Source of the DNA: SZUA-229 sp041589455
GTDB taxonomy: Bacteria > Pseudomonadota > Gammaproteobacteria > SZUA-229
Length of the DNA stretch: 49,389 nt
Reading direction: 5' to 3'
NCBI GenBank assembly: GCA_041589455.1
Contig: JBFHVQ010000012.1
Span: forward strand, 1-49,389
The notes under the pieces were generated by a model, which searched no databases, was not told the DNA's origin, and worked only from the letters and a program-made list of their open reading frames with translations. Of the stretch, positions 17,145 through 25,404 are shown piece after piece. Both the position numbers and the translations under genes were made by a program. The stretch's first letter is position 1, and each line of letters starts with the position of its first letter.

Positions 17145-19298
17145 ATGAGCGCACCGCAACTGCAAGCTGTTCCTAATACAATTAATGAAGTGCCTTATCA
17201 GGCCACATCCCTCGATATATGGGATACAAAATATCGCCTTAAAACCAAAACTGGTGAAGGTGTTGATAATTCAATCGATGACACTTTCGAGCGTGTTGCA
17301 AAGGCGCTTGCAGATGTAGAAACAACCGATGAACTAAAAAAACAGTGGAATGAAAAATTTTTATGGGCGCTACGCCATGGAGCAATTCCTGCTGGGCGTA
17401 TTATTTCAAATGCTGGTGCACAGGAGCATAAACCTGCAACCTCCACTATCAATTGCACCGTTTCTGGCACTATCACAGATTCAATGGATGGCATTCTCGA
17501 GAAGGTCCATGAAGCTGGCCTGACTTTAAAAGCGGGCTGCGGTATTGGTTATGAATACTCGACACTACGCCCTAAAGGCGGCTATGTATCAGGCGCAGGT
17601 GCCTATACTTCAGGCCCGCTGTCTTTTATGGATATCTACGACAAGATGTGTTTCACCGTATCTTCTGCCGGTGGGCGACGTGGTGCACAGATGGCGACTT
17701 TTGATGTAGGTCACCCTGATGTATTTGACTTTATCAAAGCCAAGCGTGAAGACGGTCGCTTACGCCAGTTTAACCTGTCACTGCTGATTACCACTGACTT
17801 TGTTGAAGCCGTTAAAGCTGATACAGACTGGCCACTGGCTTTCCCAATCAATACCAAGGAAGCGGCTCAGGACAGCCTTGACCTGACGGACTCCAGCAAG
17901 ATTATCTGGCGAGAATGGCCTGTTAAAGGCGACTACGTAACTAATGACACTGGACTGACTGCCTGTCGTATCACACGTGTTGTGCCAGCTCGTCGCCTGT
18001 GGGATAGCATTATGGCTTCCACATATGACTATGCAGAGCCTGGATTTATTCTGATCGATAAAGTTAATGAAATGAACAATAACTGGTTCTGCGAAAATAT
18101 TCGTGCAACCAACCCCTGCGGTGAACAACCACTACCACCTTATGGCAGCTGCCTACTGGGCTCGGTTAACCTGACTCGTTTCGTAAAACATCCCTTTACC
18201 AGCAATGCAGTATTTGACTGGGAAACCTATCGAGAAACGGTCAGCATCTTTACCCGCATGCTAGACAATGTTGTAGAAATTAATGGCTTACCATTACCGC
18301 AACAACGTGATGAAATCACCAACAAACGTCGTCATGGCATGGGATATCTTGGCCTTGGTTCAACCCTGACGATGATGGGTGTTAAATACGGTTCTGATGC
18401 GTCTCTGGAATTCACTGAAAAAGTAACTCGAGAAATGGCAATGCAAGGCTGGCAAACTGGGCTTGAACTGGCTCAGGAAAAAGGCCCTGCACCAGTAATG
18501 GAACAGGAATTCGAAGTCACACAGGCGATGCTATTTAAACGTCCAGAAATGCTCGATGATGGCTATCAGGTTGGTGACAAGGTTGCCGGAAAAGTATTAC
18601 ATGCAAAATACAGCCGATACATGCAACAGGTAGCTAAAGAAAACCCGGAACTGGTTGCGCAACTCGCTGAACATGGCTGTCGATTTACTCATCACAGCTC
18701 TATTGCACCAACCGGCACTATTTCACTGTCACTTGCCAATAATGCAAGTAACGGCATAGAGCCTAGCTTTGCTCATCACTATTCACGTAATGTCATTCGT
18801 GAAGGTAAGAAGAGTAAAGAAAAAGTTGATGTTTTCTCATTCGAACTACTCGCCTATCGCGCCATGATCAACCCTAAAGCGATGCCATTTAGTGAAGTCG
18901 AAGAAGAGAAACTACCAGAATACTTTATCTCTTCAGAAGATATAGCACCAAAGCAACATGTCGACATTCAGGCTGCCGCACAGAAGTGGATTGATTCATC
19001 TATTTCCAAGACAGCTAATGTGCCAACTGATTATCCATTTGAAGACTTCAAGCATATTTATGAATATGCCTATGATATGGGATTAAAGGGCTGCACAACC
19101 TTCCGCTTTAACCCGGAAGTATTCCAGGGCGTACTGGTAAAAGAAAAAGACCTTGAAAACACAACTTACCAGTTCACTCTGGAAGATGGATCAGTCGTAG
19201 AACTTCAGGGCAACCAGGAAATAGAGTATGACGGTGAAACTCATACAGCTGCAAACCTGTTCGATGCACTGAAAGAAGGCTATTACGGGAAATTTTAG
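17145..19298 (+). CDS. nrdJa: Class II (adenosylcobalamin-dependent) ribonucleotide reductase, large part NrdJa
   Basis: Reduces ribonucleotides to deoxyribonucleotides with a B12-generated thiyl radical; oxygen-independent. 717 residues. Visible family motifs are STINCTVSG (redox cysteine, near 105), GCGIGYEYSTLRP, NPCGEQPLPPYGSC (radical cysteine and glutamate, near 325), and PTGTISLSLAN. The C-terminal redox cysteines of full-length NrdJ are missing here and lie in nrdJb, as in the split enzyme of Pseudomonas aeruginosa. AAGGA 7 bases upstream supports the ATG at 17145. NrdR boxes upstream indicate dATP-responsive repression. Confidence 0.95.
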   Translation: MSAPQLQAVPNTINEVPYQATSLDIWDTKYRLKTKTGEGVDNSIDDTFERVAKALADVETTDELKKQWNEKFLWALRHGAIPAGRIISNAGAQEHKPATSTINCTVSGTITDSMDGILEKVHEAGLTLKAGCGIGYEYSTLRPKGGYVSGAGAYTSGPLSFMDIYDKMCFTVSSAGGRRGAQMATFDVGHPDVFDFIKAKREDGRLRQFNLSLLITTDFVEAVKADTDWPLAFPINTKEAAQDSLDLTDSSKIIWREWPVKGDYVTNDTGLTACRITRVVPARRLWDSIMASTYDYAEPGFILIDKVNEMNNNWFCENIRATNPCGEQPLPPYGSCLLGSVNLTRFVKHPFTSNAVFDWETYRETVSIFTRMLDNVVEINGLPLPQQRDEITNKRRHGMGYLGLGSTLTMMGVKYGSDASLEFTEKVTREMAMQGWQTGLELAQEKGPAPVMEQEFEVTQAMLFKRPEMLDDGYQVGDKVAGKVLHAKYSRYMQQVAKENPELVAQLAEHGCRFTHHSSIAPTGTISLSLANNASNGIEPSFAHHYSRNVIREGKKSKEKVDVFSFELLAYRAMINPKAMPFSEVEEEKLPEYFISSEDIAPKQHVDIQAAAQKWIDSSISKTANVPTDYPFEDFKHIYEYAYDMGLKGCTTFRFNPEVFQGVLVKEKDLENTTYQFTLEDGSVVELQGNQEIEYDGETHTAANLFDALKEGYYGKF

Positions 19299-19560
19299 TT
19301 AGAGGCCATTTTGCGAGACATATAATCATGAAAAGCAAAAGCACCTATACCGGTTTGACGCGAGGGCGCAAAAACGCAAATAAGAATGTTTTTAATAATG
19401 CGTGTCGGCTAGTCACCGACTCCCCACAAAATTTTGCGGCCTCGCGCTTTTTTTTAAACTTTCAAGTAAAGGTTCAGAGAAAAGCCGATGGAAAAATACA
19501 CTAAACTGGCAACCACTCTGAAATAAAAACAACATGAATACTGCAACACAGGACAAAACA
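19299..19560 (+). other. Structured spacer between nrdJa and nrdJb
   Basis: About 260 untranslated bases. At 19359-19365 CGCGAGG pairs with CCTCGCG at 19440-19446, closing a domain of roughly 88 bases. Inside are GTCGG/CCGAC (19404-19408 with 19416-19420), a near-palindrome at 19424-19439, and a small GCG/CGC hairpin (19366-19377). Eight Ts (19448-19455) follow the closing stem, as in an intrinsic terminator. It could attenuate nrdJb, encode a small RNA from the nrdJ transcript's 3' end, or be a relic of an inserted element. Confidence 0.5.
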
Positions 19561-20253
19561 ATGACCACCAAAATCGACAAAAAAATAGTCGCTTTCAAAG
19601 TAGTCAAAGACGAAGAACCCGTGGTTGAAATTCCAGCCGCACCTGAACCAGAAAAGATGCATGAAAATGTCGAAAGACCAGAAATGCTACTGGGTTCTAC
19701 CTACAAGATTAAGACCCCCTTATCTGAACATGCACTTTATGTAACGATTAATGACGTTATCCTCAACGAAGGCACTGACCACGAAACACGCCAACCATAC
19801 GAGATTTTTATTAACTCAAAAAGCATGGACCAGTTTCAATGGGTTGTCGCTTTAACACGTGTTATTTCTGCTGTATTTAGAAAAGGCGGCGATGTGTGCT
19901 TCATGGTTGAGGAGCTTAAAGCCGTATTCGACCCGCAAGGCGGCTATTTCAAGAAAGGCGGTAAATTTATGCCGTCTCTGGTTGCGGAGATTGGTGACGC
20001 CATCGAATCCCATATGAAAATGATCGGCCTGATAAAAGATGATGGCCCTGACGAGCATCAACGCAAACTGATGGCTGAGAAACGAGCACAATACGAAAAA
20101 CAACACAACAGCGAAGTGCAAAGTTGTGATGATGATAGCGGAACCAGCTTTCCAGACGGAGCCCAGCTCTGTAAAAAGTGTAACACTAAGGCCTCCATTC
20201 TAATGGATGGTTGCATGACCTGTTTAAACTGTGGCGACTCTAAATGCGGTTAG
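19561..20253 (+). CDS. nrdJb: Class II ribonucleotide reductase, C-terminal part NrdJb
   Basis: 230 residues from the ATG at 19561, chosen because AGGA lies 7 bases upstream. An ATG at 19534 would add 9 residues but has no ribosome site. After a Pro/Glu-rich linker (about 1-35), the central domain (about 40-160) is of the TSCPD type seen at the end of NrdJ (EIFINSKSMDQFQWVVALTR). The C-terminus has a cysteine cluster (CKKCNTKA, then CMTCLNCGDSKCG) that supplies the swinging-arm thiols re-reducing the NrdJa active site. The two products must act as one enzyme. The terminator downstream closes the unit. Confidence 0.92.
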   Translation: MTTKIDKKIVAFKVVKDEEPVVEIPAAPEPEKMHENVERPEMLLGSTYKIKTPLSEHALYVTINDVILNEGTDHETRQPYEIFINSKSMDQFQWVVALTRVISAVFRKGGDVCFMVEELKAVFDPQGGYFKKGGKFMPSLVAEIGDAIESHMKMIGLIKDDGPDEHQRKLMAEKRAQYEKQHNSEVQSCDDDSGTSFPDGAQLCKKCNTKASILMDGCMTCLNCGDSKCG

Positions 20254-20260
20254 CCTGAAT

Positions 20261-20289
20261 AAAAAAAGCCGAATTTATCGGCTTTTTTT
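20261..20289 (+). terminator. Rho-independent terminator of nrdJb
   Basis: Stem AAAAAAAGCCGA (20261-20272) with TCGGC and seven Ts (20278-20289), 5-base loop. Confidence 0.92.
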
Positions 20290-20759
20290 ATGCCCCTGGT
20301 GAGAGGGTTATCGGCATTCCCAGGACAACTGGAGTGCCGATTTTTATACGCACCATTTGAATTCACTTGATTTGTTATTTACTTTACAGATAAATATTTT
20401 TAAATACTAATATTTAAAAATCCTCCCTATCTCATTGTTTCTAAAACAAGTAATAGTCAACACTTTCAAAAAAGAATACTCAGTAATATTATAATAAAAT
20501 ACCGTTAATCTAATTACTATCAACTTTTTAATCACTATCTAAAATCAGTAACTAGAATATCTTTATATAACATCAATAAAGATATTTTCATAACAAGATA
20601 TGAGTATCTCAGGGCACATGTGAGTTCTAACTAGTATGCGTTAGAGGCCCTGAAATGAAATAAAAATAGTAAATCAATTATCACAATTGAGAAAAACTAA
20701 TATATAAATTTCATTTAGAAGACCTGTAACCATCCATGTTTTTTTAAGAGGTTTTAAAC
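20290..20759. other. AT-rich intergenic region before the PagP-like gene
   Basis: About 470 bases, very AT-rich by eye, with no convincing gene on either strand. It holds one hairpin (20609-20653) and presumably the promoter of the following gene. AGAGG lies 8 bases before the ATG at 20760. Confidence 0.6.
20609..20653 (+). other. Two-part hairpin upstream of the PagP-like gene
   Basis: TCAGGGC (20609-20615) pairs with GCCCTGA (20647-20653), and inside it TCTAAC (20626-20631) pairs with GTTAGA (20640-20645). One side has a 10-base bulge. No T-run follows. It may be a leader structure. The role is unknown. Confidence 0.35.
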
Positions 20760-21338
20760 ATGAATGCTCGTTACAAAATAAAATCGATTACTCCCGATTA
20801 TTATAACCACAAACAATACAACATCAGATGCAACAGTCTCTTACTGACAATACTCTTTTCATTATTGCTTATATACAGTAGTAATGCCGAGACGAATGAA
20901 CTACACCTTATTATTAATGGCAAAGCCATCCATTCAGAAGAAGCTATAGGTTACAAATACAATGAAAAAAACCTGGGCATGGGACTACAATATGAAAACC
21001 ATCAGATAGACCCGGATCTTATTCCGTTTATGACCATTGGTGGCTTTAATGACTCCAACAACAACCCTTCTTACTATATTGGATCTGGAATTATATATCG
21101 AAACACATTTAAAGCATCTAATAAGACATTACATTTTGATGCTGGTTTGACATTTTTTATGTTAGCTAAAAGAACATACAGTCATGATAAAAAAGAGCAC
21201 TCTCTAATACCTGGCGCATTACCAATGTTGTCATTTGGCAATCAAAATGCAGCTATAAATATGATATATATTCCATATCTTGATCAATTAACACAAAAAA
21301 TATGGTTTATTCAATTAAAGTTGAACCTCTATAGATAA
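20760..21338 (+). CDS. PagP-like outer-membrane beta-barrel, candidate lipid A palmitoyltransferase
   Basis: 192 residues. A signal peptide with an unusually long N-region ends near residue 43 (SSNAETNE). The mature part of about 149 residues is close to PagP (161). It has alternating hydrophobic strands and three PagP-like landmarks: a histidine (H58) before YNEKNLGMG, which mirrors PagP YNERPWGGG; GFNDS with D98/S99 matching the catalytic Asp-Ser; and a last-strand region LIPGALPMLSFG...MIYIP like PagP PLPVLLPLASVG...TYIP. PagP moves palmitate from phospholipids to lipid A. Overall identity is low, so the acyl chain and acceptor are uncertain. It stands alone in an AT-rich stretch. Confidence 0.6.
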   Translation: MNARYKIKSITPDYYNHKQYNIRCNSLLLTILFSLLLIYSSNAETNELHLIINGKAIHSEEAIGYKYNEKNLGMGLQYENHQIDPDLIPFMTIGGFNDSNNNPSYYIGSGIIYRNTFKASNKTLHFDAGLTFFMLAKRTYSHDKKEHSLIPGALPMLSFGNQNAAINMIYIPYLDQLTQKIWFIQLKLNLYR

Positions 21339-21342
21339 CTAA

Positions 21343-22425
21343 TCACTCATCAGGTTTATGATAATCTATTCGGTAAATTGTATCTGCATAATCATCAGAA
21401 ATTAACAGTGAACCATCAGTTAACTGCAGTATATCCACTGGCCTGCCCCATGCTTCATCTTTATTTTTATCTAACCAGCCAGTTACAAAGGGAGTAACTG
21501 TTTTATCTCCATAACCAAATTTAATATTTATTACTCTGTAACCTGATTTTTCACTACGATTCCATGAGCCATGCTCTGCAACAAACAGGCTATTGTTATA
21601 GGATTCAGGAAATTTTTTAGCAGAATAAAATGTTAAACCAAGGGGTGCCACATGCGCTCCCAAATCTATAACAGGCAAACTAATGTCTTTTAAATCGGCA
21701 GGAAACTTATAGTTAGGATCATAAGTAGATGATCCATGCAAGTATGGAAAACCAAAATGCAACCCAGCACGTGTTGCCTTATTAATTTCATCTGGTGGCA
21801 AATCATCACCCATCCAGTCTCGTCCATTATCTGTAAACCAGAGTGATTTATCTACTGGATGAACTGTTAAACCAACGCTATTCCTTACTCCTTCTGCATA
21901 GACTCGATATTGCCGTGTTTTCAGATCTAATTCTAACAGGGTGCCATGTCGTTTATCATCACTGATGCAAATATTACATGGTACACCTACAGGTATGATT
22001 AAATGCCCCTGATCATTAAATTCAATTGCTTTCCATCCATGATGTTTATCATTGGGTAAGTCATCAATAATCACTTCAGCTGATGGCGGTGAACTTAGAT
22101 TTTGTTCTATGTTTCGATAACGTAAAATTCTATTAACTGCGGCCACGTAAAGATCTCCATCTTTGAAGGCAACCCCACTTGGCATATTAAGCCCATGATC
22201 AATAGTATATTTTTGGTCAGCTTTACCATCCTTATTGCTATCCACCAGAGCATATACTTCACCTTGTCGACGTGTGCCAACAAAAACTGTTCCCTGTGTA
22301 CCTAGCGCTAGTTGCCTGGCATTCTTTACATCCGTTGCATAGACTGCAATATTAAAACCCTCAGGTAGCATTAACTTGCCAAGCTGTAACTGCAAACTAA
22401 TGAGCATTATAGTGAACATATTCAT
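21343..22425 (-). CDS. PQQ-dependent sugar/sorbosone dehydrogenase-like beta-propeller
   Basis: 360 residues with a short N-terminal hydrophobic segment that may be a signal. The sequence runs as a six-bladed propeller of the soluble glucose/sorbosone dehydrogenase family: LPEGFNIAVYATDVKNARQLALG, MPSGVAFKDGDLYVAAVNRILRY, HHGWKAIEFNDQGHLIIPVG, YAEGVRNSVGLTVHP, WFTDNGRDWMGDDLPPDEIN, and FVAEHGSWNRSEKSGYRV. The family oxidises sugars with PQQ, but most members have no tested substrate. Two cysteines in VPCNICISDDKRHG are typical of this subgroup. It lies 33 bases after hipA on the same strand, probably by chance. Its stop is 4 bases from that of the PagP-like gene. Confidence 0.8.
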   Translation of the reverse strand: MNMFTIMLISLQLQLGKLMLPEGFNIAVYATDVKNARQLALGTQGTVFVGTRRQGEVYALVDSNKDGKADQKYTIDHGLNMPSGVAFKDGDLYVAAVNRILRYRNIEQNLSSPPSAEVIIDDLPNDKHHGWKAIEFNDQGHLIIPVGVPCNICISDDKRHGTLLELDLKTRQYRVYAEGVRNSVGLTVHPVDKSLWFTDNGRDWMGDDLPPDEINKATRAGLHFGFPYLHGSSTYDPNYKFPADLKDISLPVIDLGAHVAPLGLTFYSAKKFPESYNNSLFVAEHGSWNRSEKSGYRVINIKFGYGDKTVTPFVTGWLDKNKDEAWGRPVDILQLTDGSLLISDDYADTIYRIDYHKPDE

Positions 22426-22458
22426 CGAACCAATTTAAGATAAACACCAACAACCTCT

Positions 22459-23832
22459 TCATAGCAGATTTTTAAGTTTATGGCGTACTTTAGCAACACA
22501 GGCAATAAGGTTAGATTTATTATCTTTATGGAGACTGGACAAGCTGTTAACACGACTATCATAACCTTCAGTAACCGCAAGACATTCAGTTAAAATTTGA
22601 TGTTGCTGAGATGGCGTAATACCGAGATTTTTAGCTAATCGCTTTAAACCTTGCTGTAGACTGACTGGCTCAGCAGATGAATCTATTATTTGTCCATAAT
22701 CACCAAACGGCATCACTGCCAGCATATTATGTAAACTGTATGCACGCATTGGGGTAGGATCATATACTGGGGTAAATTTTGCTTCATTATTCTGTAAACA
22801 AATTGACAGATTCTCAAGATGCAGATCACCATTGCCGGTAAGAAAAGAGAGTATAAGTCGCTTATAGAGCGCCTGTTTACCTTGCTTGCGCTGGCTCAGG
22901 ATATCAATAGGACTACGATCAATTGCCTTGCCAACAGCATCATACGTATAACTATGATGATGAGTCAGCCTGGCATCACCCGTTGCCAGCACAGAATACA
23001 GTGTCTCATTAAACAGCGGTGTATTCGCTGCATCACGATCAAATCGCTCAACAGCTAGTACTGGAATACCACGCATATCTGATAACCAGTAACGAGGCAC
23101 CTCAAAACCAGCCTCTTGATGAATGTCCAGACTCAAAGCCTCAAGCTCATTGATACCCGGATAAGCTGTATTCTGCTCAAATTTTACGACCACATCGGTA
23201 AGATTAGGCACAGCCCCTCTGGAAGGCAGCCCTATACGATTATCCCAACCGCTATCAGCTATGCTAAGTAGAATTTTTGGAATCGCGCCACCCACACTAG
23301 GCGTTGGGCCGATGATATTTATAATTTCATCGGCATCCTGATCGAGCCAGCGCAGCATTTCCTTTAGTGAAAAGCCTAGATCTTCGGTAACCTCAAATAA
23401 CTCCGTATCTTGCGAGCTGGAGTACCACTGTAGTGCCTTCTCATCATTTTCAAATACATCAATATGGCCGATCGCGCCATGTCCGGCAACCTTCAGTAAT
23501 TCCCAGTCTGTTTCCAGACCCGGTGCTGGCCGGATATCTTTTTTTGCCAGGTATGAAAGTACTAGCTTACGTTGAAAATTATGCTCACCTTTGGGAGGAA
23601 TTAATGACTGTATTGGTGGGAGAAAATCAAAGAATTCACTACGTTGTCGAACGATGGTTGTATCCTGAACAATCTGAGGGGGATACAACAAGCCCAGACC
23701 AGGTTGGTCTAGCGTCAAGTAGTCCAACTCATAAGTAAAACGACACTCTGACTCCGTGAGGTAAAGGCGCCCCATTTTCTCAGCTTTACCTGAAAGCCGA
23801 GTCCAGACAACCGCTTCTTTATCTCGTGCCAT
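22459..23832 (-). CDS. hipA: HipA-family serine/threonine kinase toxin
   Basis: 457 residues, similar in length to E. coli HipA (440), which phosphorylates glutamyl-tRNA synthetase and induces dormancy. An N-terminal HipA domain (about 1-130) precedes the kinase fold. S179 in TPSVGGAIPK matches the autophosphorylated serine before the ATP loop, K217 in VVVKF binds ATP, ERFDR is conserved, NGDLHLEN (D336, N341) is the catalytic loop, and YDPTP (D358) is the metal-binding Asp. All are intact, so an active kinase is expected. The antitoxin gene lies 7 bases upstream. The target is not known. Confidence 0.88.
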   Translation of the reverse strand: MARDKEAVVWTRLSGKAEKMGRLYLTESECRFTYELDYLTLDQPGLGLLYPPQIVQDTTIVRQRSEFFDFLPPIQSLIPPKGEHNFQRKLVLSYLAKKDIRPAPGLETDWELLKVAGHGAIGHIDVFENDEKALQWYSSSQDTELFEVTEDLGFSLKEMLRWLDQDADEIINIIGPTPSVGGAIPKILLSIADSGWDNRIGLPSRGAVPNLTDVVVKFEQNTAYPGINELEALSLDIHQEAGFEVPRYWLSDMRGIPVLAVERFDRDAANTPLFNETLYSVLATGDARLTHHHSYTYDAVGKAIDRSPIDILSQRKQGKQALYKRLILSFLTGNGDLHLENLSICLQNNEAKFTPVYDPTPMRAYSLHNMLAVMPFGDYGQIIDSSAEPVSLQQGLKRLAKNLGITPSQQHQILTECLAVTEGYDSRVNSLSSLHKDNKSNLIACVAKVRHKLKNLL

Positions 23833-23839
23833 CTTCTAT

Positions 23840-24082
23840 TTACTCAAACATGGAGCCGTTATTAATTCTCTCAATAATCGGCTCAGCAGGACAAAAGCAA
23901 AGTTTCAGGTCAACGATGGCAGCCAAACGGTGCAAGCTGGACAAGTGCATATCACCCGCCTTTTTAGCTCTTGAAAGGGTTTCTGCGGTGATACCTGCTC
24001 GCTCTGCAAGCTCTTTCTGTTTCAGGCCTTTTTGTTTAGCCCTGTTGAGTATTTGCTGCAGTAAGTCATTCACACTAGACAT
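23840..24082 (-). CDS. hipB: HipB-like XRE-family antitoxin
   Basis: 80 residues from MSSVNDLLQQIL. An upstream in-frame start at 24142 would put the N-terminus across the promoter and operator, so I reject it. The helix-turn-helix (about 17-62) reads QKELAERAGITAETLSRAKK, with SSLHRLAAIVDLKL. The short C-terminus could insert into HipA or be a degradation tag. It should bind the palindromes upstream and repress the operon. Confidence 0.85.
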   Translation of the reverse strand: MSSVNDLLQQILNRAKQKGLKQKELAERAGITAETLSRAKKAGDMHLSSLHRLAAIVDLKLCFCPAEPIIERINNGSMFE

Positions 24083-24113
24083 ATAGTTAACTTTAATATC
24101 AATAATTAAAGAA

Positions 24114-24142
24114 TATATAGCACAAATTGATAAATACATCAA
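24114..24142 (-). promoter_or_regulatory. Promoter of hipBA
   Basis: On the minus strand TTGATG (24137-24142) and TATATA (24114-24119) with a 17-base spacer. The first operator (24127-24142) covers the -35 and most of the spacer, the classic setting for autorepression. Confidence 0.65.
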
Positions 24143-24206
24143 TTTTAATAATTGATATTTATATCAATAATATAACAATTAGATACTTTATTGATAAAAA
24201 CATCAA
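24127..24206. promoter_or_regulatory. Three hipBA operator palindromes
   Basis: Three 16-base palindromes share TTGAT-N6-ATCAA: 24127-24142, 24152-24167 and 24191-24206. Their centres are 25 and 39 bp apart. A half site (TATCAA, 24097-24102) lies nearer the gene. Binding by the HipB-like protein is inferred from position and repetition. Confidence 0.75.
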
Positions 24207-24254
24207 TTAATAGTCAAGAATACTGAAATATATCAAAGCATGAAAATCTATAGG

Positions 24255-25160
24255 TTAGAGCTGAAAAAGCAGTGTGAGGTCTTTATCAAGTTCTGGCACC
24301 TCTCCAAAACCAATCATCCCACGACCATGTAGCGTGAGCTCCTCCCTACGTAGAAATACAGGCTGCATATCGCGAATGGTTAGATAGGTGCCATTAGTGC
24401 TTTCATCGATTAATACAAATCGTCCACGCCGATTTTCGATACGCGCATGGATACGGGATATGCGACTAGAGTTAATTACCAGATCACAGCCTGGATCACG
24501 ACCGATTGTATATACAGGTGCCCCCTGCTTGATAAGAAACGGGGTTTGATTAAAGTATATTGTCAAAGCAGCATCATCAAGTAAATGCTGGTTATCAATA
24601 TTGATCGTCATCATGTGAGTTGCTTCTCCAGGTTCCCACATAACATCGATAACAGGTATGACCTGAGTTTTACCTTTAACCCAGAGTGAATCCAGTTCTC
24701 TACATTTTGAAATTTGTTCCTGATGAGACAATGCAGAAAATGTATCGCCAGAAATAATAATCTGACGAGATTTGGCGATACCCACCATACGCGCAGCCAT
24801 GTTAACGGCGTCGCCAAGCAAATCACCATCTTCCTGTAGTAATGCTACACCCCAATGTATACCTATTTGAAAGTTTAATAAAATACCCTTATTCGGTGGT
24901 CTGGACTGGATTTGTTTCTGGATTTCACAGGCGCACGCGACTGCAATGTCAGCACTAGCAAAGCGGCACATTAATTCATCACCAATGGTTTTAACAACAA
25001 TGCCATCAAAACAGGCGACAATATCTGATACTGTATTGAGGCCAGCAATAATTAACTGGCTAGCGCCAGCGTCACCTAATCGATCATAAATTCGCGTACT
25101 GCCAACCACATCAGCAAACATAACAGCGACATTTTGCCGTGCGTCATCCATCGAAAGCAT
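24255..25160 (-). CDS. Adenylate/guanylate cyclase with C-terminal FHA domain
   Basis: 301 residues, no membrane segment. The class III cyclase domain (about 8-175) has metal aspartates D17 (MFADVVGST) and D61 (IGDELM), K58 in VKTIGDE, and D118 in LGDAVNMAAR. The Lys/Asp pair points to ATP, so cAMP. The transition-state Asn/Arg (N120, R124) are present. A forkhead-associated domain (about 200-285) has GRDPGCDLVI, SSRISRIHARI and STNGTYL, and binds phosphothreonine peptides. The fusion suggests a cytoplasmic cyclase that is recruited or switched by a Ser/Thr kinase. No such kinase other than HipA is nearby. Confidence 0.88.
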   Translation of the reverse strand: MLSMDDARQNVAVMFADVVGSTRIYDRLGDAGASQLIIAGLNTVSDIVACFDGIVVKTIGDELMCRFASADIAVACACEIQKQIQSRPPNKGILLNFQIGIHWGVALLQEDGDLLGDAVNMAARMVGIAKSRQIIISGDTFSALSHQEQISKCRELDSLWVKGKTQVIPVIDVMWEPGEATHMMTINIDNQHLLDDAALTIYFNQTPFLIKQGAPVYTIGRDPGCDLVINSSRISRIHARIENRRGRFVLIDESTNGTYLTIRDMQPVFLRREELTLHGRGMIGFGEVPELDKDLTLLFQL

Positions 25161-25404
25161 CCTGAATCAGTAAATATAATTGCATCTGGAATATTTTTAT
25201 TGACCGATTCTAAGGCATATCGAAAGTAATAGCATCCGTAAAATGCTGATATTAAGTCAATTTTGATGTATTAGTTATGAATATTAATATAACACAGAGC
25301 CTATAGCAGAATCAGATACTAAATAAAAAGTACCACTGCTGAAATGCAACATATAAACACACCCAGCTCATTCCCATCATACCAATACTGGATTAATTGA
25401 TACA

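Noticed and set aside
19299..19560. tRNA or self-splicing intron in the nrdJ spacer
   Set aside because: The arms do not fit a cloverleaf, there is no CCA-side acceptor pattern, and the exons are separate complete frames with their own start and stop.
23826..24086. An 86-codon plus-strand frame over hipB
   Set aside because: Antisense to a recognised HTH gene, no ribosome site.
24083..24142. Upstream start for hipB
   Set aside because: It would code across the -10, spacer and first operator; the HTH protein is complete from 24082.
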